A DNA stretch of 64,000 nucleotides from Chloroflexota bacterium. Lineage in GTDB: Bacteria; Chloroflexota; UBA6077; FW602-bin22. The translations under genes and the position numbers were made by a program. Location: contig SCUE01000004.1 of the NCBI GenBank assembly GCA_004297775.1, positions 62,001 through 126,000 of the forward strand. The letters run 5' to 3'. Position 1 is the first letter of the stretch; every line of letters begins with the position of its first letter. Under the pieces are notes generated by a model. It had not been told where the DNA came from. It saw nothing but the letters and a program-made list of their open reading frames with translations, and searched no databases. Shown here one piece after another: positions 39,667 to 48,240 of this stretch.

Positions 39667-40038
39667 GTGGCGCCGACGCTGCTCTTCTACGATGGCGGCT
39701 GACCGTTCTGCGTCCGCGCGGCGCGCTGGGCACATCGTCACGTCGGCGACCAGCGACTCACGATCGTCGATGGCCGCGACGCGTTTGCGGCGGTGACCCA
39801 CGGTCTGACGCTGTCGGATACCGCGACGGCGGCCTGGGCCGTCCTACCGGACGGCCGACGTCTGCGCGGCGCGGCCGCGATCTGTCACATACTCGAACTC
39901 GATGGTGGTCCGTGGTCTCGACTCGGGCGCGCCCATCGCGCCACCCCAATCGTGCGACTGATCGGCGACGCGGTCTATCGGCTGGCCGCGCTCAATCGGT
40001 CGCGGCTGGGTTGGCTCGGGAGACTGGTGTTTGCGTGA
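39667..40038 (+). CDS. DCC-family thiol oxidoreductase with in-frame TGA at redox Cys (candidate selenoprotein)
   Basis: Starting at GTG 39667, directly after the RNase J stop, the frame reads APTLLFYDGG, then TGA (39700-39702), then PFCVRAARWAHRHVG and on to TGA 40036-40038. DCC/DUF393 proteins carry Y-D-G-x-C-x-x-C near the N-terminus, and the TGA takes exactly the place of the first Cys. The rest is intact, including the family-like end DAVYRLAALNRSRLG, and the total (123 residues) is normal length. Read with selenocysteine it has a U-x-x-C redox site. CGCTGG (39724-39729) and CCAGCG (39750-39755) could form a stem after the TGA, but no SECIS is proved. Alternatives are a nonsense mutation or a base error in a TGC/TGT codon. 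Confidence 0.65.
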
Positions 40039-40044
40039 CGCGGT

Positions 40045-40152
40045 TCAGCGCCGACGAAGGGGAGCGTGGATCGGCACCGGCACAAGTACGAGAGGCGGAC
40101 CGCCGCGCAGCGCGCGCCACAGATCTTCGAGCAGTTCGGCGATTTTTTCCAC
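40045..40152 (-). CDS. Possible 35-residue small protein
   Basis: GTG 40152 opens a 35-codon frame to TGA 40045. The peptide is an amphipathic helix (EKIAELLEDLWRALRG), then PPLVLVPVPIHAP and a basic tail LRRR. GGAG lies 6 bases before the GTG, a good ribosome binding site. The frame is open further upstream but that part overlaps the divergent GIY-YIG gene. It converges on the DCC-family gene with 6 bases between. No family recognised. Confidence 0.4.
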   Translation of the reverse strand: MEKIAELLEDLWRALRGGPPLVLVPVPIHAPLRRR

Positions 40153-40221
40153 AGTGATCTCCAGGAGTGTACGTGAGATCGGCCGCGCCGTGCGCGTAAC
40201 TCGCGGCGCCGGTCCGGAGCG

Positions 40222-41934
40222 ATGGTAGCGACGAGCGATCGGTACCCGGCGCTGGTCGATCGCGCGCTGCAACTCCTGAGTCGGAGTGCCGACGGTGCCT
40301 CGGACGATGAACTGTGCCGCCACGTCTTCGGCGCCAGCGGCGTCGTCTGGACACGGCTACTGGCGCGGATAGCCGGCGCCGACGCCAGGATCGCGCACGA
40401 CGCCGGCCGGTGGCGACTTGTGGCGGCCGCCGAGCGACGGATCGCCGTGGCCGAGACACGGGCGACCTACTCCGCCGAACCGGTGGCTAGCGACATCGTC
40501 GGCATCGCCGTCGTGGCGGTCGGACCGAAACCGTGGCGCGCGCCGATTGTTGGTCTGGCCGCCTCGCGTGGTAACCACGCCCGGAATGTCCAGATGTTCT
40601 TCACTCTGGCGCGCCCGGAGCGCCCTATCCACCTTCCTCGTCACCTGAACGCGATCGGCATCCGTGAGGAGGATCTGGAATCCGCGCCATCCCTGGCCGA
40701 GGCGTTGGACGACTTCCTGGCTTTCATCGGTGGCGCGCCGCTCGCGGCGCTCGACATCGGCGTGGCAGCGGCGCGTCTCCAGTTCGCGTGCCGCGCGCAT
40801 GGAATTGCGTCGTTGACCAATCGGCTCGTGGAATTGGCGATTCCGGACGAGCGCCGTCCGGATCTCGCCCGGCACGCGATCAAAGCCGGAATTCGCCTGC
40901 CGACGCGGCTGACGCCGATCGCGATCGCGGATGCACACCGACAAATCGCACTGGCCAGCGATTCCGCGCAGCCGACCGATCACGCACTCGGCGCGACGAG
41001 CCCGAAAGCTCTTCTGGATCCCGCTGTCATGGACGCGATGGCGCGCGATCCCGGTGTGTACGTGTTTCGTGATCGGGCCGGGCGCGCGCTCTACGTTGGT
41101 AAGGCGACCTCGCTCCGCTCGCGACTGGCATCGTACATCAGCGCCGACTTCGCGGTGATCCGCCAGATGCCGGGACTGATCGAGCTGACCGCGCGCATTG
41201 ACACCGAGTCATTCCCGTGCGAGCCACTCGCGCGGGCGCGGGAGGCCTGGCTGATCGCCAAGGAGCGTCCGCCGTATAACACCCAGCGTGTGATCGCCGA
41301 CCCGATCGTCTGGGTATCACTCGACGCCACCCGCGGCCCAAGCGGGATGCCGGGGCGCCTGCGATTGACGATGCGCGATCGCCAACTCCCGGCTTCTCGA
41401 TTCGCACGCGTGTCCGTGGCTCGAATCGCCCTCCGCCACGCGCGTACGCTCTGGTATCCGACCCGTCTCGCCAAACGCGACCTGCCGACCGAGGCGACGT
41501 TCGACGAGCGGCTCGGTCGGGTCGAAACAACGTTCGCGTTGGCCCTCGAACGAGCATCGCGCTCCGTGGCCTGGCTCGAACGCGGCGCGATCGTGGTCCA
41601 GCCGTTCGCGCGATCCGCGGTCATCAACAACCGGCGCATCCATCCGGGCGATGGCGAGGGTGACACCGACGACGCGCGCGACCAGCGACTCAGCAATGGC
41701 GACCGTGGAATCGTGAACGAGTTGAGTCCCGGTCGGCCGACTGTCGTGCTGATCCTCGCCGCTGGAGAAGCGCGATTCGCGGCCCTCAACGCGTCGGAGC
41801 GCATCGACCCGATCACAATACGTGACGCGCTACAGTCGGCTGGCGCCACCGTCTATCTGGGCGCGCCAGGATACGCCGCGCTCGCCCGCGCGGTCGAGCG
41901 AGGTGACGCGACCTTCGTGCCGTGGCCAGAATAG
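40222..41934 (+). CDS. GIY-YIG nuclease protein with degenerate exonuclease-like domain
   Basis: A 570-residue protein. An N-terminal winged-helix-like segment (about 1-70) is followed by a region (about 88-215) with the layout of a DnaQ-type exonuclease (VQMFFTLARPERPIHLPRHLNAIGI; SLAEALDDFLAFIGGAPLAALD). The first D-x-E is replaced (DIVGIAVVAVG) and the His-Asp of motif III is missing, so it should be inactive. A GIY-YIG domain (about 268-355) has GVYVFRDRAGRALYVGKATSLRSRL and the Glu-bearing end AREAWLIAKERPPYN. The C-terminal 200 residues are not recognised. The arrangement recalls DnaQ-UvrC-N fusions and Cho-like proteins in DNA repair. Confidence 0.75.
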   Translation: MVATSDRYPALVDRALQLLSRSADGASDDELCRHVFGASGVVWTRLLARIAGADARIAHDAGRWRLVAAAERRIAVAETRATYSAEPVASDIVGIAVVAVGPKPWRAPIVGLAASRGNHARNVQMFFTLARPERPIHLPRHLNAIGIREEDLESAPSLAEALDDFLAFIGGAPLAALDIGVAAARLQFACRAHGIASLTNRLVELAIPDERRPDLARHAIKAGIRLPTRLTPIAIADAHRQIALASDSAQPTDHALGATSPKALLDPAVMDAMARDPGVYVFRDRAGRALYVGKATSLRSRLASYISADFAVIRQMPGLIELTARIDTESFPCEPLARAREAWLIAKERPPYNTQRVIADPIVWVSLDATRGPSGMPGRLRLTMRDRQLPASRFARVSVARIALRHARTLWYPTRLAKRDLPTEATFDERLGRVETTFALALERASRSVAWLERGAIVVQPFARSAVINNRRIHPGDGEGDTDDARDQRLSNGDRGIVNELSPGRPTVVLILAAGEARFAALNASERIDPITIRDALQSAGATVYLGAPGYAALARAVERGDATFVPWPE

Positions 41935-43184
41935 CGTTCGCGCGCGGGCCGCGCTGGAGTCGCTTTGCCCTCGGCGCCGACCTCGCCGTCTTTCACCTCG
42001 GCATGGCGTTCGCCTCCCAGCAAACGCTCGTGCCGGCGTTTGCCGAACGGCTTGGCGCGCCGAATATCGTGATCGGCTTGATCCCCGCGCTCATGGCTGT
42101 GGGCTGGATGCTTCCCTCCATCTTCGCCGCGAACTACACCCAGGGATTGTCGCGGAAGCTGCCATTCCTGCTGCGTTGGACCATCCTGGAGCGCATCTCC
42201 TACCCGATCCTGGGCTTCGCCGCGATCTTCCTGGCGGTCCAGGCGCCCACTCTGACTCTCGTGTTGTTGATCGCACTGCTCGTTCTTATGACAGTCATCG
42301 GCGGCGCATTGATGCCAGCTTGGCTCGACCTCATCGGAAAGGCGGTCGAAACGACCCTGCGCGGTCGGTTCTTCGCGCTCTCGAACGGCGCTGGGTCGCT
42401 CCTCGGACTGATCGGCGCGGCCGCGGTCGGCGTCATTCTCGAACGCTACCCGTATCCCCTCGGCTACGGCATCTGCTTCCTGGCCGGATCCGTCTGCTTG
42501 GTCGTGTCATTCATGTTCCTCGCCAGCGTGAGCGAAGAGCCATCGGCCGAAACGCCGCGGCGCGATCCGCTGGGCGTCTACCTGCGCCGATTGCCGGACC
42601 TGATCCGATCCGACGCCAACTTACGCCGCTTCCTCGTTGCGCGCGCCCTCTATGTCGCGGGGTCGATGGCGAGCGGTTTCTTCACCGTCTACGCGCTGAA
42701 GAACCTCGGCGCCGGCGACGCGGTCGTTGGCATCTTCACGACCGTGATGCTGGCCAGCAAATTGGCCGGAACGCTGGCGGCCGGATGGGTCGCCGACCGG
42801 CGCGGCCACGTCATCGTCCTCGTCTTCGGCAGCGTCGCCAGTGGTCTGGCCGCGATCGTGGCCCTGATCGCCACCGATGTCACGTTGATGTACGGGGCGA
42901 TCGCGCTCTCGGGAGTCAATCTGGCCTCGACGGATGTCTCGGCGCTCGCTGTCGGCTTGGAGCTGGGACCGGAGAGCGAAAGACCCACGTACATCGCGAT
43001 CAATAACTCGTGGGTTGCGCCGTTTGCGTTGATCAGTCCACTCATCGGCGGCGCGCTGGCAGACTCCTTCGGCTACCACAGCCTCTTTCTGGTTGCGGCG
43101 GTGATCTCAGCGATCGCGGTCGTCGCGTTCCTCGTCTTCGTCGAGGATCCGCGTCACGTCGCCGCGCGGCGCGCCGTTCGCTAG
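41922..43184 (+). CDS. MFS transporter
   Basis: A 420-residue major facilitator with about twelve hydrophobic segments in two halves. The first half begins ADLAVFHLGMAFASQQTLVPAFAERLGAP and the second follows the charged loop EEPSAETPRRDPLGVYLRR near residues 205-223. The loop motif between helices 8 and 9 is KLAGTLAAGWVADRRGH near 285. No substrate signature is evident. It starts at GTG 41922, inside the end of the GIY-YIG gene (13-base overlap), so both are probably on one transcript. Confidence 0.88.
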   Translation: MARIAFARGPRWSRFALGADLAVFHLGMAFASQQTLVPAFAERLGAPNIVIGLIPALMAVGWMLPSIFAANYTQGLSRKLPFLLRWTILERISYPILGFAAIFLAVQAPTLTLVLLIALLVLMTVIGGALMPAWLDLIGKAVETTLRGRFFALSNGAGSLLGLIGAAAVGVILERYPYPLGYGICFLAGSVCLVVSFMFLASVSEEPSAETPRRDPLGVYLRRLPDLIRSDANLRRFLVARALYVAGSMASGFFTVYALKNLGAGDAVVGIFTTVMLASKLAGTLAAGWVADRRGHVIVLVFGSVASGLAAIVALIATDVTLMYGAIALSGVNLASTDVSALAVGLELGPESERPTYIAINNSWVAPFALISPLIGGALADSFGYHSLFLVAAVISAIAVVAFLVFVEDPRHVAARRAVR

Positions 43185-43220
43185 AAACGCCAACCGGCCG
43201 CGTTCCGGGAAACCAGCTTC

Positions 43221-43844
43221 TCAGTCGCGCCCGATTATCTCCAGAACGCGTGTCAGGATGTCGTCGGCCACGTCCCCGATCGCGCGCGCCGCGTCCAGGA
43301 TGTCGACGCGTCCGCCGGCCGAGCGAACCCGATCGATCGCCCGGCCGAAGGCCTGACGCGTGCGCTCGAGACCGGCCTCGTGCTCGAACAGTTCGCGGGT
43401 GTGTCTTCCCGCGTCGATGCGCTGAAGGGAGACCTCGGGTGGGACATCGAGAAAGAGCGTCAGGTCGGGCGCGATTGCGCGCGTCGCCGGACGATTGATC
43501 GTCGCGACCCATTCGACATCGGCGAGCTCGCTGCCCTGGTAGGCCAGACTCGATAGGACGTGCCGCTCGCACAGCACGTGGACCCCGGCCTCGAGGCGCG
43601 GCTTGATCGCGTGCTGCACGTGATCGAGTCGGTCGGCCGCGAACAGGAGGGCGAGCGTCTCCGGAGCGAAGGCAACTCGCCCGGTCAACGCTAGACGAAT
43701 CTGGCTGCCGATCGGGCCATCACTCGGCTCGCGCGTACAGTAATACGGTTCGTTGCGCGCGTCGAGCGCCGATGCTAGACGGCGCGTCTGCGTGGAAATA
43801 CCGGAGCCATCGAGCCCTTCGATGACGATGAATCGACCGGCCAC
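43221..43844 (-). CDS. tmk: Thymidylate kinase with altered Walker A
   Basis: Phosphorylates dTMP to dTDP. The 207-residue protein has the family order: P-loop VIEGLDGSGISTQTRRL near residue 7, TREPSDGPIGSQIR near 37, FAADRLDHV near 67, the dTMP-binding ERHVLSSLAYQG near 92, LDVPPEVSLQRI near 127, and an Arg-bearing lid (RIDAGRHTRELFE). The invariant Walker A Lys is Ile15 here (codon ATT), while everything around it is intact. Variants with Thr at this place occur in other tmk genes as far as I recall, so it may still be active. Start GTG/ATG 43844. Confidence 0.88.
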   Translation of the reverse strand: MAGRFIVIEGLDGSGISTQTRRLASALDARNEPYYCTREPSDGPIGSQIRLALTGRVAFAPETLALLFAADRLDHVQHAIKPRLEAGVHVLCERHVLSSLAYQGSELADVEWVATINRPATRAIAPDLTLFLDVPPEVSLQRIDAGRHTRELFEHEAGLERTRQAFGRAIDRVRSAGGRVDILDAARAIGDVADDILTRVLEIIGRD

Positions 43845-43891
43845 GATTCACGAGTGTATGTGACAGCCGAAGCGGCGCTGCGGGCGGGTAC

Positions 43892-43909
43892 GCACGGGAC
43901 GCACCGTGC
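43892..43909. repeat. Inverted repeat between tmk and lipoprotein gene
   Basis: GCACGG (43892-43897) and CCGTGC (43904-43909) form 6-base arms around a 6-base centre. They lie 48 bases upstream of the tmk start, in the divergent gap of 221 bases, so an operator or a short hairpin in the leader is possible. Nothing else is recognisable in the gap. Confidence 0.25.
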
Positions 43910-44065
43910 CGCGGCTGCAACTGCCTGGGAGGCGTGATTGCGCCTTGTTGCGAGCGGCCGTTCCCCCGGCCAGCACATCGATCGCGTCGCCATCGTGGGA
44001 CGTCGGAACTTTCTGACCGCCGCCACCGTCTACAAAGCATCGAACGTTGGTGAGGAGATCAAGCG

Positions 44066-45094
44066 GTGTCGACTCTGAACGCATGGTGGATTCGCGGTCT
44101 GTTGGTGGGGAGCGTGGCACTGATGTCGGCCTGCGCCGCGACGCGGCCGGGGGTTGAGACTGCGATTGGCTCAGTAGGATCCGGCGGCGGTCAAGTGAAA
44201 GCGTTGGATCGAGACCAACCCACTCCAGCGCGTCCACCCGTTGTCTCCGCGCCGGAGTTTCAGCGCGATGTCGTTGGGATCGGTGGTGCGATCGGCGCCG
44301 CGGCCGCGAAGCCGCCCAGCGTGCCACTTGAGGCGCCGAGGCCGGTCGCGGCGGCGGCTCCACCAGGACAGGACGCTACCGCTTCGAAGGCGGCCATCAC
44401 CGAGGCAGCGATCGACGTCGACCGTCTGATTATCAAGACGGCAAACCTGCTCCTTTCGGTGCGCGACGTCGACAGCGCGCTCGCCAGTGCACGGGCAATC
44501 GCCGCGCGCCACGGCGGGTACATCGCCGGATCGTCGACGCGCGTCGAGCGAGCGGACGATCAGATCAGGCCGATCGCGATGCTGACTCTGCGCGTTCCGG
44601 CAGCCCGCTACGAAGACACGATGGCCGAGTTGCGTAGTCTTGCTCTCGTCGTCGAGAACGAAAACTCGGCGACGCGCGACGTGACCGAGGAGGTCGTCGA
44701 TCTCGACTCGGCGCTGCGCAACCTTCGCGCGACCGAGAGCGCGACGCTTCGTCTGCTCGATCGTGCTCAGCGGATGGACGAGATCCTCACGCTGACACGC
44801 GAGCTCAGCCAGATTCGCGGCCAGATCGAGCGGATCGAAGGTCGCCGACGAAGCATCACACGTCAGGCCGACGAGTCCACGATCGTCGTGACTCTGCAGT
44901 TGCCGCCCGCGCCGGCGCAGAAGGCCGCTGGCTGGGATCCGCTCGCGGCGCCGCGCGTCGGATGGCAGGCGTCGTTGCGATTCCTCCGCGGCGCGGTCGA
45001 GACCGCGCTCCTGGTCGCCGGCTTCGGCTGGTGGCTTGCCCCAATCGGCCTCGGCCTCGTAGCGTGGCGCCGCGGGTGGATCGCGCGACGCTAA
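44066..45094 (+). CDS. DUF4349 lipoprotein
   Basis: A 342-residue exported protein. The signal ends at a lipobox-like LMSAC (Cys at about 23). A low-complexity Ala/Pro linker runs to about 115. The DUF4349 domain (about 118-280) has the usual IIKTANLLLSVRDVDSALASARAIAARHGGYI start, TLRVPAARYEDTMAELRSL, and a coiled coil (LDRAQRMDEILTLTRELSQIRGQIERIEG). A last membrane helix lies near 308-332. Function of the family is unknown; it sits on the cell surface. GTG 44066 has GAGGAG 8 bases upstream. Confidence 0.85.
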   Translation: MSTLNAWWIRGLLVGSVALMSACAATRPGVETAIGSVGSGGGQVKALDRDQPTPARPPVVSAPEFQRDVVGIGGAIGAAAAKPPSVPLEAPRPVAAAAPPGQDATASKAAITEAAIDVDRLIIKTANLLLSVRDVDSALASARAIAARHGGYIAGSSTRVERADDQIRPIAMLTLRVPAARYEDTMAELRSLALVVENENSATRDVTEEVVDLDSALRNLRATESATLRLLDRAQRMDEILTLTRELSQIRGQIERIEGRRRSITRQADESTIVVTLQLPPAPAQKAAGWDPLAAPRVGWQASLRFLRGAVETALLVAGFGWWLAPIGLGLVAWRRGWIARR

Positions 45095-45145
45095 TCGTCT
45101 TGCCCGCGACCACGGGGAGGACGCTGGGGTCCTTCCTCCCTCTGT

Positions 45146-46891
45146 TCACGGAAACAGATTGACGAACCGCTGCGACACCACGTCGATCAAACCCAGGTCG
45201 GTGAGGCGTACGTGAGGCGAGACTGGCAGCGCAAAGCTCGAGATCGCGAGCACTGGCGAATCAACCCATAGACCGAGCGCGCGCCCACGCTCGTTGAACG
45301 CGCGCACCTCGGCGGCGACAACCTCGACCGGCTCGGCGGCCATCAGTCCGGCGACAGGCAGGCGCACGCTCGCCAGCACATGCCCGCCGACGACCAGGAC
45401 CGCGCCGCCACCGATGTCCACGACCTCGCGCACAGCGCGCAGCATCTCCGCGGGGGTGCAGCCGGCCACGATCACGTTGTGACTGTCATGGGCAACCGTC
45501 GTGGCCAGGGCGCCGGCGCTGAGCCCCAGCCCGCGCAGCAGAGCAAGGCTCGGTCCGTGGGATTGGCCATGGCGCGGCACCACGCTGAGGAGCAGCATGT
45601 CGGCGGGAAGTGGCAAGTGCAGTTTTCCGCCGTCAAACCGTAGGGTCGCCTGGCCCAGGGTCGTCGTCCGGCGGCGATCGACATCGATCACGCGCACGGT
45701 AATGTCCCCGTCGAGACCGGGGTGACGAAGCTCGAAGCTCGAGACATCGACCTGACCGATGCGCATCGTACTGTCGAGCGGGGGCGGCACCGGATCCTCG
45801 ATCGGAATCACCGTCGCGCCATCCCGCGCGACCACGCGGCCGCCCGACAGCACAATCCGAGGACGGAAATCGGCGAGCGACTCGACGAGCGCCAGGTCGG
45901 CCAGCTTGCCCGGCGCGATTGCGCCCAGATCGCGCAGGCCGTAGCGCACCGCTCCGTTCAGCGTCGCGTACTTGATCGCCCGCGCGGCCGGTACGCCGGC
46001 CGCAATCAATCCACGTAGGCCACGGTCGAGGTGGCCGTTCCGAAGCAGGTCGTCAGGATCGATGTCATCGGTGCACATCGCGACGTTCCACGCATTCGGG
46101 ACCTCCCGCAGCGCCCGCGCCAAATCGGCAATTCCCTTACGGAAGGTGTTCTCTCGCCCGTAGATCCACATGCCCAGGCGCAGTTTCTCGACCATTTCCA
46201 GCCACTCGCGGGACTCGTGGTCCGAATCGACGCCGGCGGCGATGTACGAATTGAGTTCGCGTCCGGTTAGGGCGGGTGCGTGACCCTCCAGGAGCTGATT
46301 CGCGGCCAGGCCAGCCTCGACGATCGCGGCGATGTGCTCGTTCTGGTGCACGATCCCGGGGTAATCCATGAGCTCGGCGACGCCGACCACCCGCGGCCAG
46401 GCGAGCATCTCGGCGATATCCGCCGCGCGAAACACCGCGCCGGCGGTTTCGATCCCGTTGACCGCCGGGACGCACGAAGGCACGGTCAGGAAGACGCGAA
46501 GCGGCAGGCCCTCGCTCGCGCGCAGCATGTATTCGACCCCGGCCTTCCCCAAGACGTTGGCTATCTCATGGGGATCGATCACGCAAGTGGTCGTGCCGAA
46601 CGGGAGCACTGCCCGCGCGTAATTGGGCGGCGTAACCATTGTCGATTCAACATGCAAGTGCGTATCGATCAGGCCGGGGACGGCGGTCAAGCCGCGCGCG
46701 TCGATGGTCTCAACTGCCTCGAGCCGGCGGATACCCTCGGGCTCGACAACCGCGATCCGGTCGCCGTAAATGCCGATGTCGGCCGGGTAGACCTCCTCGG
46801 TGTACACGTTGACCATCGATCCGCCGCGGACTACGAGATCGAGCGGCCGGCCACCTCGAGCGGCCTCGACCAGCGCGCGTCGGGTTGTCAC
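45146..46891 (-). CDS. ade: Adenine deaminase
   Basis: Converts adenine to hypoxanthine plus ammonia. A two-metal amidohydrolase of 581 residues with VPGLIDTHLHVESTMVTPPNYA near residue 68, the IDPHEIANVLG segment near 103, MCTDDIDPDDLL near 260-271 and the C-terminal adenine-deaminase domain (GGGAVLVVGGHVLASVRLPVAGLMA near 500). GTG 46891 is chosen because GGGAGG lies 6 bases upstream; the frame is open to 46975, over the upstream gene. It is the last gene of a nucleoside operon, where it would act on adenine freed by the nucleoside hydrolase. Confidence 0.9.
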   Translation of the reverse strand: MTTRRALVEAARGGRPLDLVVRGGSMVNVYTEEVYPADIGIYGDRIAVVEPEGIRRLEAVETIDARGLTAVPGLIDTHLHVESTMVTPPNYARAVLPFGTTTCVIDPHEIANVLGKAGVEYMLRASEGLPLRVFLTVPSCVPAVNGIETAGAVFRAADIAEMLAWPRVVGVAELMDYPGIVHQNEHIAAIVEAGLAANQLLEGHAPALTGRELNSYIAAGVDSDHESREWLEMVEKLRLGMWIYGRENTFRKGIADLARALREVPNAWNVAMCTDDIDPDDLLRNGHLDRGLRGLIAAGVPAARAIKYATLNGAVRYGLRDLGAIAPGKLADLALVESLADFRPRIVLSGGRVVARDGATVIPIEDPVPPPLDSTMRIGQVDVSSFELRHPGLDGDITVRVIDVDRRRTTTLGQATLRFDGGKLHLPLPADMLLLSVVPRHGQSHGPSLALLRGLGLSAGALATTVAHDSHNVIVAGCTPAEMLRAVREVVDIGGGAVLVVGGHVLASVRLPVAGLMAAEPVEVVAAEVRAFNERGRALGLWVDSPVLAISSFALPVSPHVRLTDLGLIDVVSQRFVNLFP

Positions 46892-46908
46892 AAGACGCCT
46901 CCCTGAAC

Positions 46909-48240
46909 TTACGCGATCAGCCGACGCTGCTCGGGGGCAAGTGAACTGACTCTCTGTGCGCGCTCCCGTCCCCAAGCCACCGCGGTCACGCCCACGGCGA
47001 TCGGGAGGACGAACGTGAGACCGAGTTGCCAGTCCGGCGTGCCGGGGATTGCGCTGATCTGCCGCGCGCTGCCGGGAATCTCGCGGCCCGCGGAGTCGAC
47101 CAGCCGTACAGCGGTCGACGCGCGACCGGGTGGCGATTCGACGCGGAACGCGACGAGATCCACCGAGCGGCTCCCGGGAGTGCCAACGGGAGGCTCGTCC
47201 GGGCGCCGTTGGAGCGGGACGACGCTATAGCCGAGCGCCGCGCCGGGAAGCTGCTCGACCACATACTCGGCCGCGCGCAACGTCTCGCCACCGACGCGGA
47301 GAGACCCTCCCTCAATCGGTGACACGTGCACCCAGGTCCACCGATTGGCGGTCGCCTGGAGGTCCTGCGGGTTCTGGAGTCGGGCGTACTCAAGCGCGTT
47401 GAATTCCACCGCGTGGAATGGTTGAAGGTAGATGACGCCACTCGGCGCGGTGTAGATCGTGTTGCTGGGGTCACTGGAGCGCTCGGGGTAGGTCCATTTC
47501 GCCTGGGGCACAACCTCGTAGCCAACACCCTGGCGCCGCGCCGCAATCGCAACCAGGCGCCTAGCGCTGTCGGGAACGATCGTGCCGTCGGAGCTCCGCA
47601 CCTGGATCGCGTACTCGCCGGGCGAGAGCTTGACCGGGAATCCGCGCGCGAGGTCGGTGCTGAAAAGGGTGAAGGCAGGCGGCTCCGCGAGGGGCGCCGG
47701 GGGTGCGGCCGGCGCCGGACGTTGTCTCGCCGCTTCCATCTCACGGGTGAGGCGCTCGACTCCGTCCGTATACACACGGAGTTCCTCAAGGTATTCGGCG
47801 CGCTCGCGCTCGAAAGCAGCGCGGTCCGCATTCGCCTGGTCGCCAAGCGAGATGCGGCCGTTTCCGATCCCGCGAGCACGATCGAATTGGACCACGTAAT
47901 CGGTCAGCTCTATCGGCCGCGGCACGCCGCCGCGCGGGGTGACCTCCAGAGTGCCGGGGACGAGTTCGCTAAGCGCGGTCCAGTCTGGCCGGTATTCGTT
48001 TGTGAGCGGCCAGAAGTAGATTTCGGTGCGCTTCGGGTCGAGCACCGCGGTTTCGTCGGCCAGGACGTAGATCGTGTCGACGCTGGGTGGCGCGAAGGTA
48101 CCCGTGTATTCGGTGCCGGTGAACAGGTTCAGACCGTAGACGAACCGCGTTTCTCTCGCGGAAACATCCGCACGGGCAGAGCCGCTGGAGAACGCCGTGA
48201 CCAACGTCGCCACGGCGAATGCAACTACCGGCCACCTCAT
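46909..48240 (-). CDS. Exported hypothetical protein with C-terminal membrane helix
   Basis: A 443-residue protein. The signal peptide is residues 1-24 (RWPVVAFAVATLVTAFSSGSA, cleavage near ARA-D). A long beta-rich exported part follows with a Pro/Ala-rich break near 180 (RPAPAAPPAPLAEPP), and a closing membrane helix (TFVLPIAVGVTAVAW) leaves a short basic tail inside. ATG 48240 overlaps the ABC gene stop by 4 bases (ATGA). The pairing suggests an accessory part of that exporter, for example an extracytoplasmic partner. No family recognised. Confidence 0.65.
   Translation of the reverse strand: MRWPVVAFAVATLVTAFSSGSARADVSARETRFVYGLNLFTGTEYTGTFAPPSVDTIYVLADETAVLDPKRTEIYFWPLTNEYRPDWTALSELVPGTLEVTPRGGVPRPIELTDYVVQFDRARGIGNGRISLGDQANADRAAFERERAEYLEELRVYTDGVERLTREMEAARQRPAPAAPPAPLAEPPAFTLFSTDLARGFPVKLSPGEYAIQVRSSDGTIVPDSARRLVAIAARRQGVGYEVVPQAKWTYPERSSDPSNTIYTAPSGVIYLQPFHAVEFNALEYARLQNPQDLQATANRWTWVHVSPIEGGSLRVGGETLRAAEYVVEQLPGAALGYSVVPLQRRPDEPPVGTPGSRSVDLVAFRVESPPGRASTAVRLVDSAGREIPGSARQISAIPGTPDWQLGLTFVLPIAVGVTAVAWGRERAQRVSSLAPEQRRLIA

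Noticed and set aside
39667..40038. Calling the DCC-family gene a plain pseudogene
   Set aside because: The single stop is TGA at the redox Cys and the rest is intact and family-like. A pseudogene is possible but is the weaker reading until reads and sel genes are checked.
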